Source of the DNA: Pezicula radicicola
Lineage: Eukaryota; Ascomycota; Leotiomycetes; Helotiales; Dermateaceae
Direction of reading: 5' to 3'
DNA: 64,000 nucleotides
Assembly (NCBI GenBank): GCA_003008705.1
Contig: PDUO01000003.1
Coordinates: 1,558,793-1,622,792, forward strand
Position numbers and translations under genes: made by a program. The notes beneath the pieces were generated by a model. It did not search any database, was not told where the DNA came from, and worked only from the letters and a program-made list of their open reading frames with translations. Of the stretch, positions 47,626 through 57,800 are shown one piece after another; the first letter of the stretch is position 1; every line of letters starts with the position of its first letter.

Positions 47626-49826
47626 TTACAAACTCCCAATCCAAGATCCTAACACTTTATGCCTCTTATCAAACTCATCCACATTCGCCTCACGAATAAA
47701 CCACACAATATACAACCAATAAGACCACATCGTATGTCCCCAATCCCCATCAATAAGCACAAACCAATCAAGAGGTTTCTCTTCCTCTTGGTCTCTAGCA
47801 ATGATATCTTCAACAACCTCAAACACACGTGGATATTCAGTCGAAAGCCAGTCGAAAGCTTGTTCCAAAGAGAAAATTCGGACTATGTTTGGGCTTTCCC
47901 TTAAAGGTAGGGAACTGGTACGTATGATAGAGTCGATTTGAGTAAAAAGTAGAGCCCTTGCTTTTCTGATGACTTCCATTTGTCTGTGCCGGAATTCGGT
48001 AGCGAGTTTTTGATTGTAATTTATAGGTTGTGCTAATTTGGACCCAGAGTTGTGATGACGAGACCATTCGGATTGGAGCTTTTCGTACAGGACAAAGAGG
48101 AGTTGTATGAAGTTTCGGGACAGAACTCTTCTGTTGGGATTAGTTAAACTCATCTTCTCTGGGCAAAGTGTGGGGTTTCCACAAAGAAAATGGTTCTCGT
48201 AGGTGTTGGCTAGCATCGCTACTAATGTATCGATGAACCCATCTGAAAACACACGCAAGTAATCAGGTCTGTCATCGCTTCGTTCCAAGGGATTTGTATG
48301 GATTTGATAAGTGACTGCTGCGAGTCGTATCTCTGGGTCCGGAACATAGCATTGCTGAGCACTTCGTAGACTACACGCTTTTTCGTTAGGCGTTAATTTT
48401 AGGTTGACGGTGTCCTCGTTTAGATACTGTGGGAGCATGAAGCCATAGCCTAGAAGAAGCTCGCTATTTGTTTTCAATCCGTAGTTATTGAAGATCTGTT
48501 CTTCGGCTAAGATAGGTGCATTGTAACGAAAATCGATACACCTAGACTCTTCATTTGGATACCATGAAACAACATTTGCGGGTTGGTATTTATGATTTCC
48601 AAGGTCGAGAACCGGAAGGAGAATTGAACAGTCGTCTGCATGTCTGTTTGGTAGTACCAATGATGGACGGAAACTGCGTGTACCAAAGACAGCAGCAGCC
48701 CATTGGTAAAGTTCATATGTATAGGCTTCCCAATTGTCATACATACCTTTCAAACCATCAATGCCATGCTGCCAACCAGTTTTCCAAATTGCCTTTCTTG
48801 TTTTAATTGCAGGTTCGGCATTTGTTCCTCCGAGGAAGTCTAGATTGTCATCTGGCCATAAGTATACAGTCCCAAGACGTTCTGGTTGATCTGGTTGAGG
48901 GAGAAGGTGGATATATGGATACCAGAATGACTTTTCCCCAAGAAGGTATTGCTGTATCAGGAAAAAGTTGCCGATAATAACGCGCCCGTTATCTACATTT
49001 GCTAAGAGTTTGAAAAATGAGGACGGAAAATGTGGTGAACAACCATGTGTAAAGTTGATAGAAGGAGAATCTCCATTATTCATAGTAGAAGGGTCCCATG
49101 CGTTGAGATATGAAAGTGATACTTTGTAGGGACAACTGACTATCTCGTTGAATTGACTGGAGGTGTGCTGAGAAATTGTTAGCAACTGAGTCAACGGTGA
49201 TGATTCAAGTTTAAATCAGTAAAAACACGCGCGCATTGCTCGTGACATACTGATTTTAAATTCTCAAATACCCGCGTTGATTCAAGCTGCCGAATACTAA
49301 ACAGGTTTCGCTTCAATTGCGCTGGTTCTCTTTACAACTCCAAGTTATCAAGTAATGGTCCTCTTAAATTACCAAAATGACAAAGTTGCTCAAGAGAAGT
49401 ATGCCACGAGCAACGACTGGACTATTGTAAAGCTGACACCCAACACCTTTCAGCGTTGCGAGAGAACTTTCCCGTGACAATCACTAACCTGCGTTCCGCC
49501 AACATTCATGGTCCGCGGAGCGTCCACTTCAACCTGCTCAGCACTAACAAGAAGGGCAACGTAGGGTAGGGGAAAAGAATTCCTCTTACATCCTTCCCAA
49601 TAGCTCCAATATCTTCCTTAGCCCTAAATCCCCAACCCCCAAAATCGGCAAACCAATGAATCTCCACAGATTGGTGTAGCTTTCCACCATTGGCCTGAAA
49701 CCACTTTAAAAGGGTTTGAACTTGAAGATCTGAAGCCGAAGAAGCCGAAGAAGAACTTGTCATTATTGTACTGTACGGCTCCGAAACCTCCTGAACTTGA
49801 AGATCTGAAGCCGAAGAACTTGTCAT
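47626..49826 (-). CDS. SET-domain lysine methyltransferase-like protein (RuBisCO LSMT type)
   Basis: Proposed exons 49826-49590, 49533-49489 and 49185-47626, 613 aa. Exon 1 encodes LLKWFQANGGKLHQSVEI and FGGWGFRAKEDIGAIGKD, the usual start of an LSMT-type SET domain (the G-x-G at its N-terminal edge). Exon 3 carries LLPVLDLGNHKYQPANVVSW (the NH motif binding the SAM methionine part) and FNNYGLKTNSELLLGYGFML (catalytic-Tyr block), followed by a long C-terminal substrate-binding-like region. Family members methylate lysines on ribosomal or other cytosolic proteins; the target here is unknown. Intron 2 is 303 bp, long for this locus, and may hide an exon. The N-terminus carries a duplicated MTSSSASDLQVQ segment, so the real start may be 49826 or 49763. 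Confidence 0.82.
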
Positions 49827-49827
49827 T
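49727..49827. repeat. Short direct duplication at the SET gene start
   Basis: CTTGAAGATCTGAAGCCGAAGAA...GAACTTGTCATT occurs at about 49727-49764 and again at 49796-49827. The first copy has an extra 9-bp unit (GCCGAAGAA). Each copy contains an in-frame ATG and encodes MTSSS(ASS)ASDLQVQ. Confidence 0.85.
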
Positions 49828-50646
49828 TTCAGACTGTATTCTGATGGCCCCGGAAAATAAAGTAGGCAACGAAATTAGGTAAGTAGATTTCGGTATATAC
49901 AAGCCAGTCTAGAATGAGCAGCGCAATTTCCCTTTTTTTTTTTTTTTCCACTTGTTACCCCAAGGTCTACCTTGGTAGTATTTCCGCGCCTCTGAATTTT
50001 GAACTGAATGAGATTCCTTTGAGAGGTGGCCGACACCATAAAAGTTCCAGGATAGAGATAGCAAAGGATCGAGAGCCTCTTTTCAAGACATCGTAGTACT
50101 GTACACTCCGTAGTTTCCTTCCTAAGTAGTGTTCGTCGTTGAGTGAGAGAGGGAGAGGGAGAGAGTGGTGTTTGCGAGATGAAATTATGAGCGTCACTAA
50201 GTTTGCGGATAATTTCTCAAGCGCAGTCTGTGTGGGAAGGTTAAATTATAGCAGCATGAGATATTCCCGTTAAATAAGCTCAGAATATGGGGGATTTAGC
50301 GTGGCCGCTTTTAAAGCCAAGAGAAGAGACAGGATCAGGGTCTCACCAAACCAAAATCAAATCAAATTCTAACACCTACCTACGTACTCACCCATCAATC
50401 GGCCAGTCAACCCTTCCGAAATTTGGTTCCATACGAAAGTAGCTGTACGCTCTATACGCCGTACGCCGCCGCCGCCGCCGTGTAGCAAATCGATCGCCAG
50501 CCAACATGTCAGCTCCAACTCCCTCTCTTTATCACCTCAAACAAAAGCCAAGGAGGATCAGAATCACTGCGACGTGCAGCAGCAGACGGCCATCACCCTG
50601 AAAACCCCAATAACCTACCTTAATAACCTACCTTCCATACCTTGAA
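49828..50646. promoter_or_regulatory. Divergent promoter, SET gene / alpha/beta hydrolase gene
   Basis: 819 bp between opposite start codons. Contains a T-tract (49930-49948), a GA-rich stretch near 50144-50166 and a GCC triplet repeat at about 50463-50480. No ORF of note. Confidence 0.5.
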
Positions 50647-51822
50647 ATGGCGTTCCACAGTTTTAGTTACCAAAACCACTATAACCACCAAAACTACGAA
50701 CACCCACCTCAAAGCCCACAACAACAACACATCCAACCCAAACCAGCCCTCTCAACCCGAATAACCTACATCCTAAAACTATGGACCCTAAAACTAGCAT
50801 CAGACCTAGGATTCCTACTCCTACGACTCATGAAACCCATCCCAAAATCGCAACGTCCAACCCTTCTAAAAACCTATGCATGTCGACCCAACCTCCGCAA
50901 TCGAATCTTTATACCTCGAACACATAAAACAGGTCAACACCTCCCCTTATATATCGATTTACACGGCGGAGGATTCGCGCTTTGTGACGCCGAATTCGAC
51001 GATTCCTTTTGCGCCGATTTCGCAAATATCTTCGATGTCATCGTAATAAGCATAGACTACAGTCGCGCGCCCACTCATCGATTTCCAGAGCCCACAAACG
51101 ACATAATAGCCCTAACACAAGCCATAATCTCCGATGCAGAACTACCAATCGATAGAAACCGAGTAGTTTTGGGTGGATTCAGCGCAGGAGGAAACCTGGC
51201 ATTATCAGCCGGACAAAACGAGACGATAGCAAACGAGATACAAGGAATAGTAACATGGTATCCAGTAACGGATTTTACGTTATCGCCAAGGGAGAAACAG
51301 AGATCGAGACCTTACCGGCATTCTAAAGATTTGGATGCTTTGAAGGATTGGGGTCCGGTTTTTAATTGGGGTTATATACCCTCGGGACAAGACTTGAGGG
51401 ATCCGAGGGTAAGTGTTAGGTATATTGGACAGCAAAATCCTTTGCCGAAATGGATTTTTGCGATTGGTGCTCAATATGACATGCTTTGCAATGAAGCAAG
51501 ACAAACTATTTTCGATATAGCTGGTCTTAATGAAGAGGAGAGACAGCTTGGACATGATGGGTTTGAGAAGGAGACATATAAGTGGAGACTCGTGAAGGGA
51601 GTCAGACATGGATTTACCCATGAGCTGGGTGATTGTAAAGGTGAGGATGAGCTTGTAAGAAAGAGGAGGCGGCAAGAAATGTTTGAGGAGGTAGGGAAGT
51701 GGTTGTTTGATGGGCCATTCAGAGTTTGCGGGGATGGTGATGTCAAGACCAAGGAAAGCAGAAGCTTCGAAATCTGTGGCGCTATGCAGGAAGACAATCT
51801 AGCTGCAGCTGATGCGGTTTAA
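50647..51822 (+). CDS. Alpha/beta hydrolase, hormone-sensitive-lipase (HSL/GDXG) family
   Basis: Single exon, 391 aa. HGGGF (106-110) forms the oxyanion hole, GFSAG (177-181, Ser179) is the nucleophile elbow, and Asp278 in AIGAQYDMLCNE and His321 in GVRHGFTHE complete the triad at expected spacing. SIDYSRAPTHRFPEP matches the family's DYRLAPEHPFP block. Acts as a carboxylesterase/lipase-like enzyme on small acyl esters by family; substrate unknown. The N-terminal ~35 residues are Gln/His-rich and probably disordered; residues 38-62 (ITYILKLWTLKLASDLGFLLLR) are a hydrophobic helix that could anchor or cap the enzyme. The long C-terminal tail beyond ~360 is hydrophilic. Convergent with the dehydratase gene. 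Confidence 0.93.
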   Translation: MAFHSFSYQNHYNHQNYEHPPQSPQQQHIQPKPALSTRITYILKLWTLKLASDLGFLLLRLMKPIPKSQRPTLLKTYACRPNLRNRIFIPRTHKTGQHLPLYIDLHGGGFALCDAEFDDSFCADFANIFDVIVISIDYSRAPTHRFPEPTNDIIALTQAIISDAELPIDRNRVVLGGFSAGGNLALSAGQNETIANEIQGIVTWYPVTDFTLSPREKQRSRPYRHSKDLDALKDWGPVFNWGYIPSGQDLRDPRVSVRYIGQQNPLPKWIFAIGAQYDMLCNEARQTIFDIAGLNEEERQLGHDGFEKETYKWRLVKGVRHGFTHELGDCKGEDELVRKRRRQEMFEEVGKWLFDGPFRVCGDGDVKTKESRSFEICGAMQEDNLAAADAV

Positions 51823-52363
51823 GAGCACAATTGTCTTGGAAATCCATTGTAATATTTTCCCGTTGCCCGCTCAGCTCAAGAATCTCCTCTCATCAGGTTA
51901 CGAAGCTATTCAAAAGGTTAAGTAGCTTCAGAAGGGCATGGAGAGGACTGCACGGGCCTCGCCGCTCGGTCTGTTGGGCACAACTTCGTTGTGGTTACCT
52001 TGATATAGGACTCCAACTTAATTTCTTAAATTTCAGTCAACGACCCAAGCAGGAGAACTGGCCATCTTATTTTGTCATTGCTGGGGCTTGTTCCATGCTT
52101 CTTGGAGCTTGATAAATTACCGTACTGATGTACAAGTACCTGGCGGATGCCTAGAAAACTAGATTTTGGTTGTTTAGAGTAATGTCTGCAACTTGTAAAT
52201 CTATGGTATGCACTGTCAAAAGAGCTTTTCAGATTGTATTATTCATTGAAGTCGTCTATGGATTTAGTTGAAACGCTAAAGGCAAGTGCCTAGAATTAAA
52301 ACCGAATGGTGGTACAAGAGGTCATGAAGTGCTGTCTTATTTAAAGAAGACAACAGCGAGCTT
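51823..52363. other. Convergent intergenic region
   Basis: 541 bp between two convergent stop codons, carrying both 3' UTRs. No gene or notable repeat seen. Confidence 0.6.
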
Positions 52364-53621
52364 TCAAGCAGCGATGGCAGTCTTTACACCAGCGACAGAC
52401 TTTGTCTCAGTAGATGACTCGACCTCGGAGATAGCCATTGTCTCACTACCCCATGCGGTCTCCAACTTGAAGTCTGGTGAGCTGCTCCAGGTTCTGATCT
52501 CAAGGTCCCTACGCCAGCCTGACAGCATATCCGTAGTGACGTTGGAGCCACCACAGAGGATGATGATGACCTTGGTCTCCTTAGTCAACTTCTTGCTCTT
52601 CAACGTCTTCGCCAGTCGTCCATCGTAGCACATTGCGATGTTAACACCACAAGCCAGCTCGACGATAATTCTCTCCTCATCTGCCAGTCGAACGCAGCCC
52701 ATCTCAGCTTCGATATCCTCAAGGACAACGCTTCGGACATTGTGTCTCTGTCCATCTTCAAAGCACTTCTTGGCAACTTTGACACAACCCAAACTGGTGG
52801 CGCTCGACGTCATTGCCGACATGGTGATCAGCTCGCCTTGCTTCAAGCTCAAGCTCAAGCTATCGGCACCCTTGGTTTCGACAGCAACAACCTCCGTGTC
52901 GTGCCAACCAAGCCTATCGAGGCCCTCGATAATACCACACAGCAAACCGCCACCACCAACTGAGCAGATAACAGCATCAGGTCGTTCTGAATCATTTAGT
53001 CAGTACAGGTGAAAAGATGTGCATATGATGAGTCTGTCTTACCTCCTTCAAGCTGAGCTGGAAGCTCATCAATAACCGTACCGTTACCAGCCCAAACATC
53101 AGGATGATCAAAAGGAGGAACCTGAATACCGGTTGGATCCATAGGTAGAATCTTCTCTTGCAAGTAATCAGTAGCCTCAGCCAAGGTCTTTCCATAAGCA
53201 ACAACATCAGTCGCACCCGCCTTTCTCAACTTCTCAATCATAGTCGACGAACAAGTTAAGGGAACCACAATTGTAGCCTCGTATCCCAAAGACACAGCTG
53301 CAACAACACAAGCCAGACCCGCATTTCCTCCCGATGGACAGTAGAAGTGTGGTCGTGTGGTGATGTTCTTGGCTTCGAGTTCTTCGAGGCGACAGACAAT
53401 GAAGTTGCCGATTCCGCGCGATTTGAACGAGCCGGATGGCTGAAGCGTCTCGAGCTTTAGGAAGATTCTGCTTCTACGATTTAGAAGCTTTTCTTTATGG
53501 TGTGGGGAAGGAGATAAGAGGGTATTGCGGAAACGTACCATCCGGCAGCTTGGGAGAGACCTCGAGACTCAAGGAGTGGTGTTGAGGTCCATGGCGACGA
53601 GTCAATTGCGATGGAACCCAT
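52364..53621 (-). CDS. L-serine/L-threonine dehydratase (ammonia-lyase), PLP-dependent
   Basis: Exons 53621-53539, 53470-53043 and 52986-52364, 377 aa, normal for the family. PLP fold-type II motifs: PSGSFKSRG with the Schiff-base Lys44, SGGNAG (74-79) and the phosphate-binding GGGG loop (181-184 in CSVGGGGLLCG), plus CGGSNV near the end. It deaminates L-serine to pyruvate (and threonine to 2-oxobutyrate). The length and lack of a C-terminal ACT domain fit the catabolic cytosolic enzyme (yeast Cha1 / mammalian SDS) rather than biosynthetic threonine deaminase. The exon 2 acceptor must be the AG at 53472-53471 (GTAGAAG); the earlier TAG in the same run would create a TGA at the junction. Confidence 0.95.
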
Positions 53622-54618
53622 CTTGAACGCTTGTGTGTGGTATTGAAAAGGTGAGATCAATGAACGGAATTGTCTGTGGGATCAATCGCAACCAGTACAG
53701 TTGAGGCAGGTATCCTGAGATGGAAGTTGAAAGCAGGAAGATGTTGTTTGTACTGAGAGTTGAATCTCACTATGTGGATGGATGGTGAATGATACGAAGT
53801 AGTGAATTGAAAGTGTTGTAACAAAAGTAGAAGAATGGAAGAGAAGGCAAGAGACTGTTATAATTTTTGAGCTCTATCTTATCGTGGAAAGTGCTTGCTT
53901 GGGAAAGAACGTCCTCGGATGCTTGGTAGGATGTAAAAGCAGCGTGCACAAACGCGGTCAAACGCGGGACTCAAACCTCATTCATGACATTTATTGCGTG
54001 TACTGAGACACAAGCTGAAGTGATTTGGTATGGAAGTACACTCCTCGGTGTACTTCAAAGCCGATCTACTACGGTTTCTGTACCTAGTATCAATAGTAAG
54101 GTACAAAGTACCGATGTACAGAAGTACCTACCTGGAGAAAGCTCGCCCCAACTCGGTATCTTTTTTCAGTACACAATCAGTGCCGCTTTCACACCTCCCT
54201 GGACTAACTCCATCCGACAAGAATAAAAGCAAGACAAGAGAAGAAACAAAATCCACCTCACCAGACCAGTAACGGTTTCCTTCGGCTACGGCTAGGTATC
54301 TAAAATCAATCATGCATGCTGAAATCAGGAACTTTCCGGCTTCTTCTCTACCTCCGCTATCATATCATATCTCGCCAAACTTTTTAGTGTACTGATAGCG
54401 GTGTTGTAGGTGGGTTCTCCAACCCCGCAATTCACCGCGTACTTTGGTGTGTACTACGGGGACTTTATGGCCGAATCAAGTAAGTAGTATTTTCAATTGA
54501 GCGGCTTTGAGAGAGAAACACTAGGGGGAACTTCTGGAGAACTTTCGTCAGAGAAGGTTTCGAATGATCCTTGTGCGCTTTTTTGCTGTTTGAGTGGTTT
54601 GGAGTAAGTTATGGTGAA

Positions 54619-54873
54619 GTTATAGGGTAATGAGAATTGTGGGGTTTTGGTGGTTGGACTGTGGTGGTTAGATACGGAGGAATGTGTTGGTGGTGAGACG
54701 GATGTTATAGGGTAATGGGATGCTTGGGGTTGAGGGTTAGGCGCTGTGATGGGTGAGTTATAGGGTAATGGGATCCTGAGAATGATGGTTGAGAGGGGAG
54801 AAAGGAAGAGTTATAGGGTAATGAGATCCTGAGTGGTGGTTGAGAGAGGAGATTGGGGAGGTTATAGGGTAAT
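54619..54873. repeat. Five-copy GTTATAGGGTAAT array
   Basis: Exact GTTATAGGGTAAT at 54619, 54704, 54757, 54810 and 54861 (spacings 85, 53, 53, 51), each followed by a purine-rich RRGAT/RRGAA and separated by GT-rich spacers (TGGTTGAGAG...). It looks like a roughly 53-bp minisatellite with a strongly conserved 13-bp core. A minus-strand ORF of SxYPIT repeats through it is a by-product. Confidence 0.9.
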
Positions 54874-57800
54874 AGGAATTTGAATGTGGAAGGTGTTTAC
54901 CGTCCGTCTTCGTAAGGCGTGCTTTATGTTCCGGTGCTTTGGTCGACTGACCTTCTTGCACGATAGGTACATTGCTAGACTTGTACAACACCAATGCTTT
55001 CGAAGAATAAAGAAAGAATGACCTTGTAAGCACACAATCGGCACCTTAATTTATGCGATCGAAATCCTTTTTTAAAAAATTAAAAAATCACAAGACTCGC
55101 AAGACTCGCCGAATATAATAAAAGCAAAGAGATCGACAAGTTCCTAAACTGCAGGTTGTTCCTTGAACCAAGTAATAAGAAAGTAACTCGGAATACCTAG
55201 GTAGGTATCTTTTATGACAGTATCTCTCCCCGCATAGCGGCTCGCTTAAATATGGAGGGGTTATCCGTCGGGGAAGTCAGGAAAATATATACTTTCCTAC
55301 CATATTTTGAGTTTCAAAATGCACTACACAAGCGCCACGGTGATACAAGTCATTTCATGGTATTGAAGGAATGAGGTGCCTTTTTTGGTAATATATCTGA
55401 AGCAAGTAGTACACGTTTTATATGAGTAAAAAATAATAGGATTGGAAAGATGGTTCCGAGGCTGAGGTGGCTGTTTTTTGGCTTTTTTCTATGCTTTTTG
55501 TAAGTTGCGTAGGTGGATTAGTTCTTAGGACTTCGACGTGGCTGGCTTTTTTATTACTATTATGGTGTTATGTCGTAATTATTAAATGAAGATATATACT
55601 TTCTTTTTAGTAAATTAAGTGTAGTGAATTAGATATGGAAGTACTTTTTCAAGTAAGTCGCTAGATCTTTGTTTGCCGCAAACAAAAGAAGAGGAAGACT
55701 TAGGAGTAACTTTCCAAGTATGTATTAAAATCTGAATTAGTACTAGTCTTCTACGCCTTTCGGAGTACCTAGTAACGGCTTTGTAGGAGGTGGTTGTCAA
55801 AGACATACTTATTGTACAATACAAGCACATAGTGCGGTAATGCAAACTCAAAAAATGGCTGATACGTACAGTAGTCATCGGCTGGATCCGGGACGAACCA
55901 CACCTAATTAATAAATGCCAAAGAAAAAGTCCAAAAAGTCTCCAGTAAAGTAGATAAAGAAGTATTAGGGCCAAGAAGAAAAACAATCACAATTGTGTCT
56001 TATTGTACTATATTATACGATAATAAAACGGCCATCAGTAAGGCCACAGCCATTTCGGGGAGGATAAAAATAATTCCCCCCGGGGCAGGTCACCCCGTCT
56101 TATTTTTCTCCCTTAGTCCTTGGACAGTCCGATAAAAAAAGATGAGTGAATGCAGCTTGCATTTGCATCACATTCGCATCTGCATTTGGCGTCTGCATTT
56201 GCAGCATGCAAGTTCCTGCACGGCACTGCTGCAGCTGTCTGTCTGCAGATCAAGGGAGAGCGCTTAGACGAAAACGCAGGACCAAGTGCCAAGTGGTTTT
56301 GCGGCTACGACGCTACGTAACGAGGGAAGGTTTGTACTACCAATGGTGGAATTTACGAAAGATTGTCCTAAATTCGAAGAAGCTGATGGCTTGGCCATTG
56401 TTATGGCGTTTACTCCGAGTATCACCTTTCGTAAGGTTTCAAGTGTGGAACTTAAAGTTTAACGGTTGTCACTTAAATGTGCTGCTGTGCTGTCTTGTAT
56501 GTGCCGCTCAGTGCATTGTCAGCTTGAACGTGGAACGTTGCCAACGAGTTAACCACCTCACGACATCGTATTGTCTACCAACGGTCGCCTCGACTTTCCA
56601 AAAGATTCTAGGAAGTAAATATCCAGGTATTTTCCAACAATACCAGCAGAAAATACGTTCAGTAAGGGAGAAGAAATACCATTGTTATGTCGGTTACCAG
56701 GGGTCGTCTTGTCTCTCTATTCCCGAGTTCTTTTTCAAGGAAGCAAGCATCCAGAGACCATCCGAATTGTATTCGTGACAAGGAAATCCAGCAAGGATAA
56801 GATAAGAGAATCCCTTCTTCCCACGTTTTTTTGTCTTGTTTTCGCTCGGATGAATCTCGACCGAGGATTTTCTTTTTCTTTCGGAGTCCTAGTCGGCCTG
56901 CAACTAGAGACCCGATTGCGGGAATATAAAACAAAAAAGAAACAAAAAGAAAGCAAGGAAAAAACAATGAAAAGAGAAACATGAATGGTAGAAAGAAGCG
57001 AATATGAATTTCGTCGAAAAATCATCTGATACAAAAGCAGGACTTTTGACAGCTGTCAAGCCGGCAGGTTTGGTGATACAAAAATGACGTTGAATTTGAA
57101 AGAAGAAATTAATTAAACAATTCGAAAGGATAACAGATATGGCACCGATAGGTTATCAGATAGCTGGCGAGGTACGTAGTTGCAGTAGATTGGATAGATA
57201 ATTAGGAAGGTAGGTAGTTTTTTGGTGGTTTGTGGTATCGATATTCCCAGCTACTCGTCTAATGTGGTTACTATCCTGTGACGGGAATAAGGCTGGTACG
57301 GAGTACATACTGTAGAAAGCACCAATTCAAGGATTGTTGTAGAGAATTGTCCTTATTGGATCACACCATTTACCCGAATCACAAAGCTGGGTTCGATACC
57401 CACCTACCGATTCTTCGTTCCCAGTGGTATAGGCCGGGCTTCACATCATTAAACTGCACTGTATTGATGTACGGACTTTTAAAGTACTATATCATACCGG
57501 CGACCGTTTGTGGCTTCTTTGGCAAATGGCCTTATTATTTCCTTGGCGGTCTTTGTTTCCTTGAATCTATGTTGTAGATCGGGACTTTGTTGTCCTCGTC
57601 CATACAAATACAGTATGGCAATAGTCCCTCCGTACTGGAGGAACTTCTTTGCTGACGACGTTCACACGATGCGAAACGTACCAGGTCATTCGGAGATATT
57701 TCCTGCAAAGATCTGCCGCATTGTTAAGCCACAGCGATTAAAAACAAGAAACTTCGGAGGGTGTGTCTGTTTTGTGCTTCCTGCGAGTAAGTACTGTACT

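Noticed and set aside
54619..54873. Homing-endonuclease-site resemblance of TAGGGTAAT
   Set aside because: Only the short core is shared with the known I-SceI site, the rest differs, and no endonuclease gene is nearby.
56146..56778. 210-aa plus-strand ORF
   Set aside because: Start lies in TGCATTTGCA-type repeats, composition is Cys/Arg/Trp-rich and erratic, with no domain or splice partner. Chance ORF most likely.
57326..57410. tRNA-like GGGTTCGATACCC
   Set aside because: The T-arm-like hairpin is present but no D-arm, anticodon arm or acceptor stem can be built around it.
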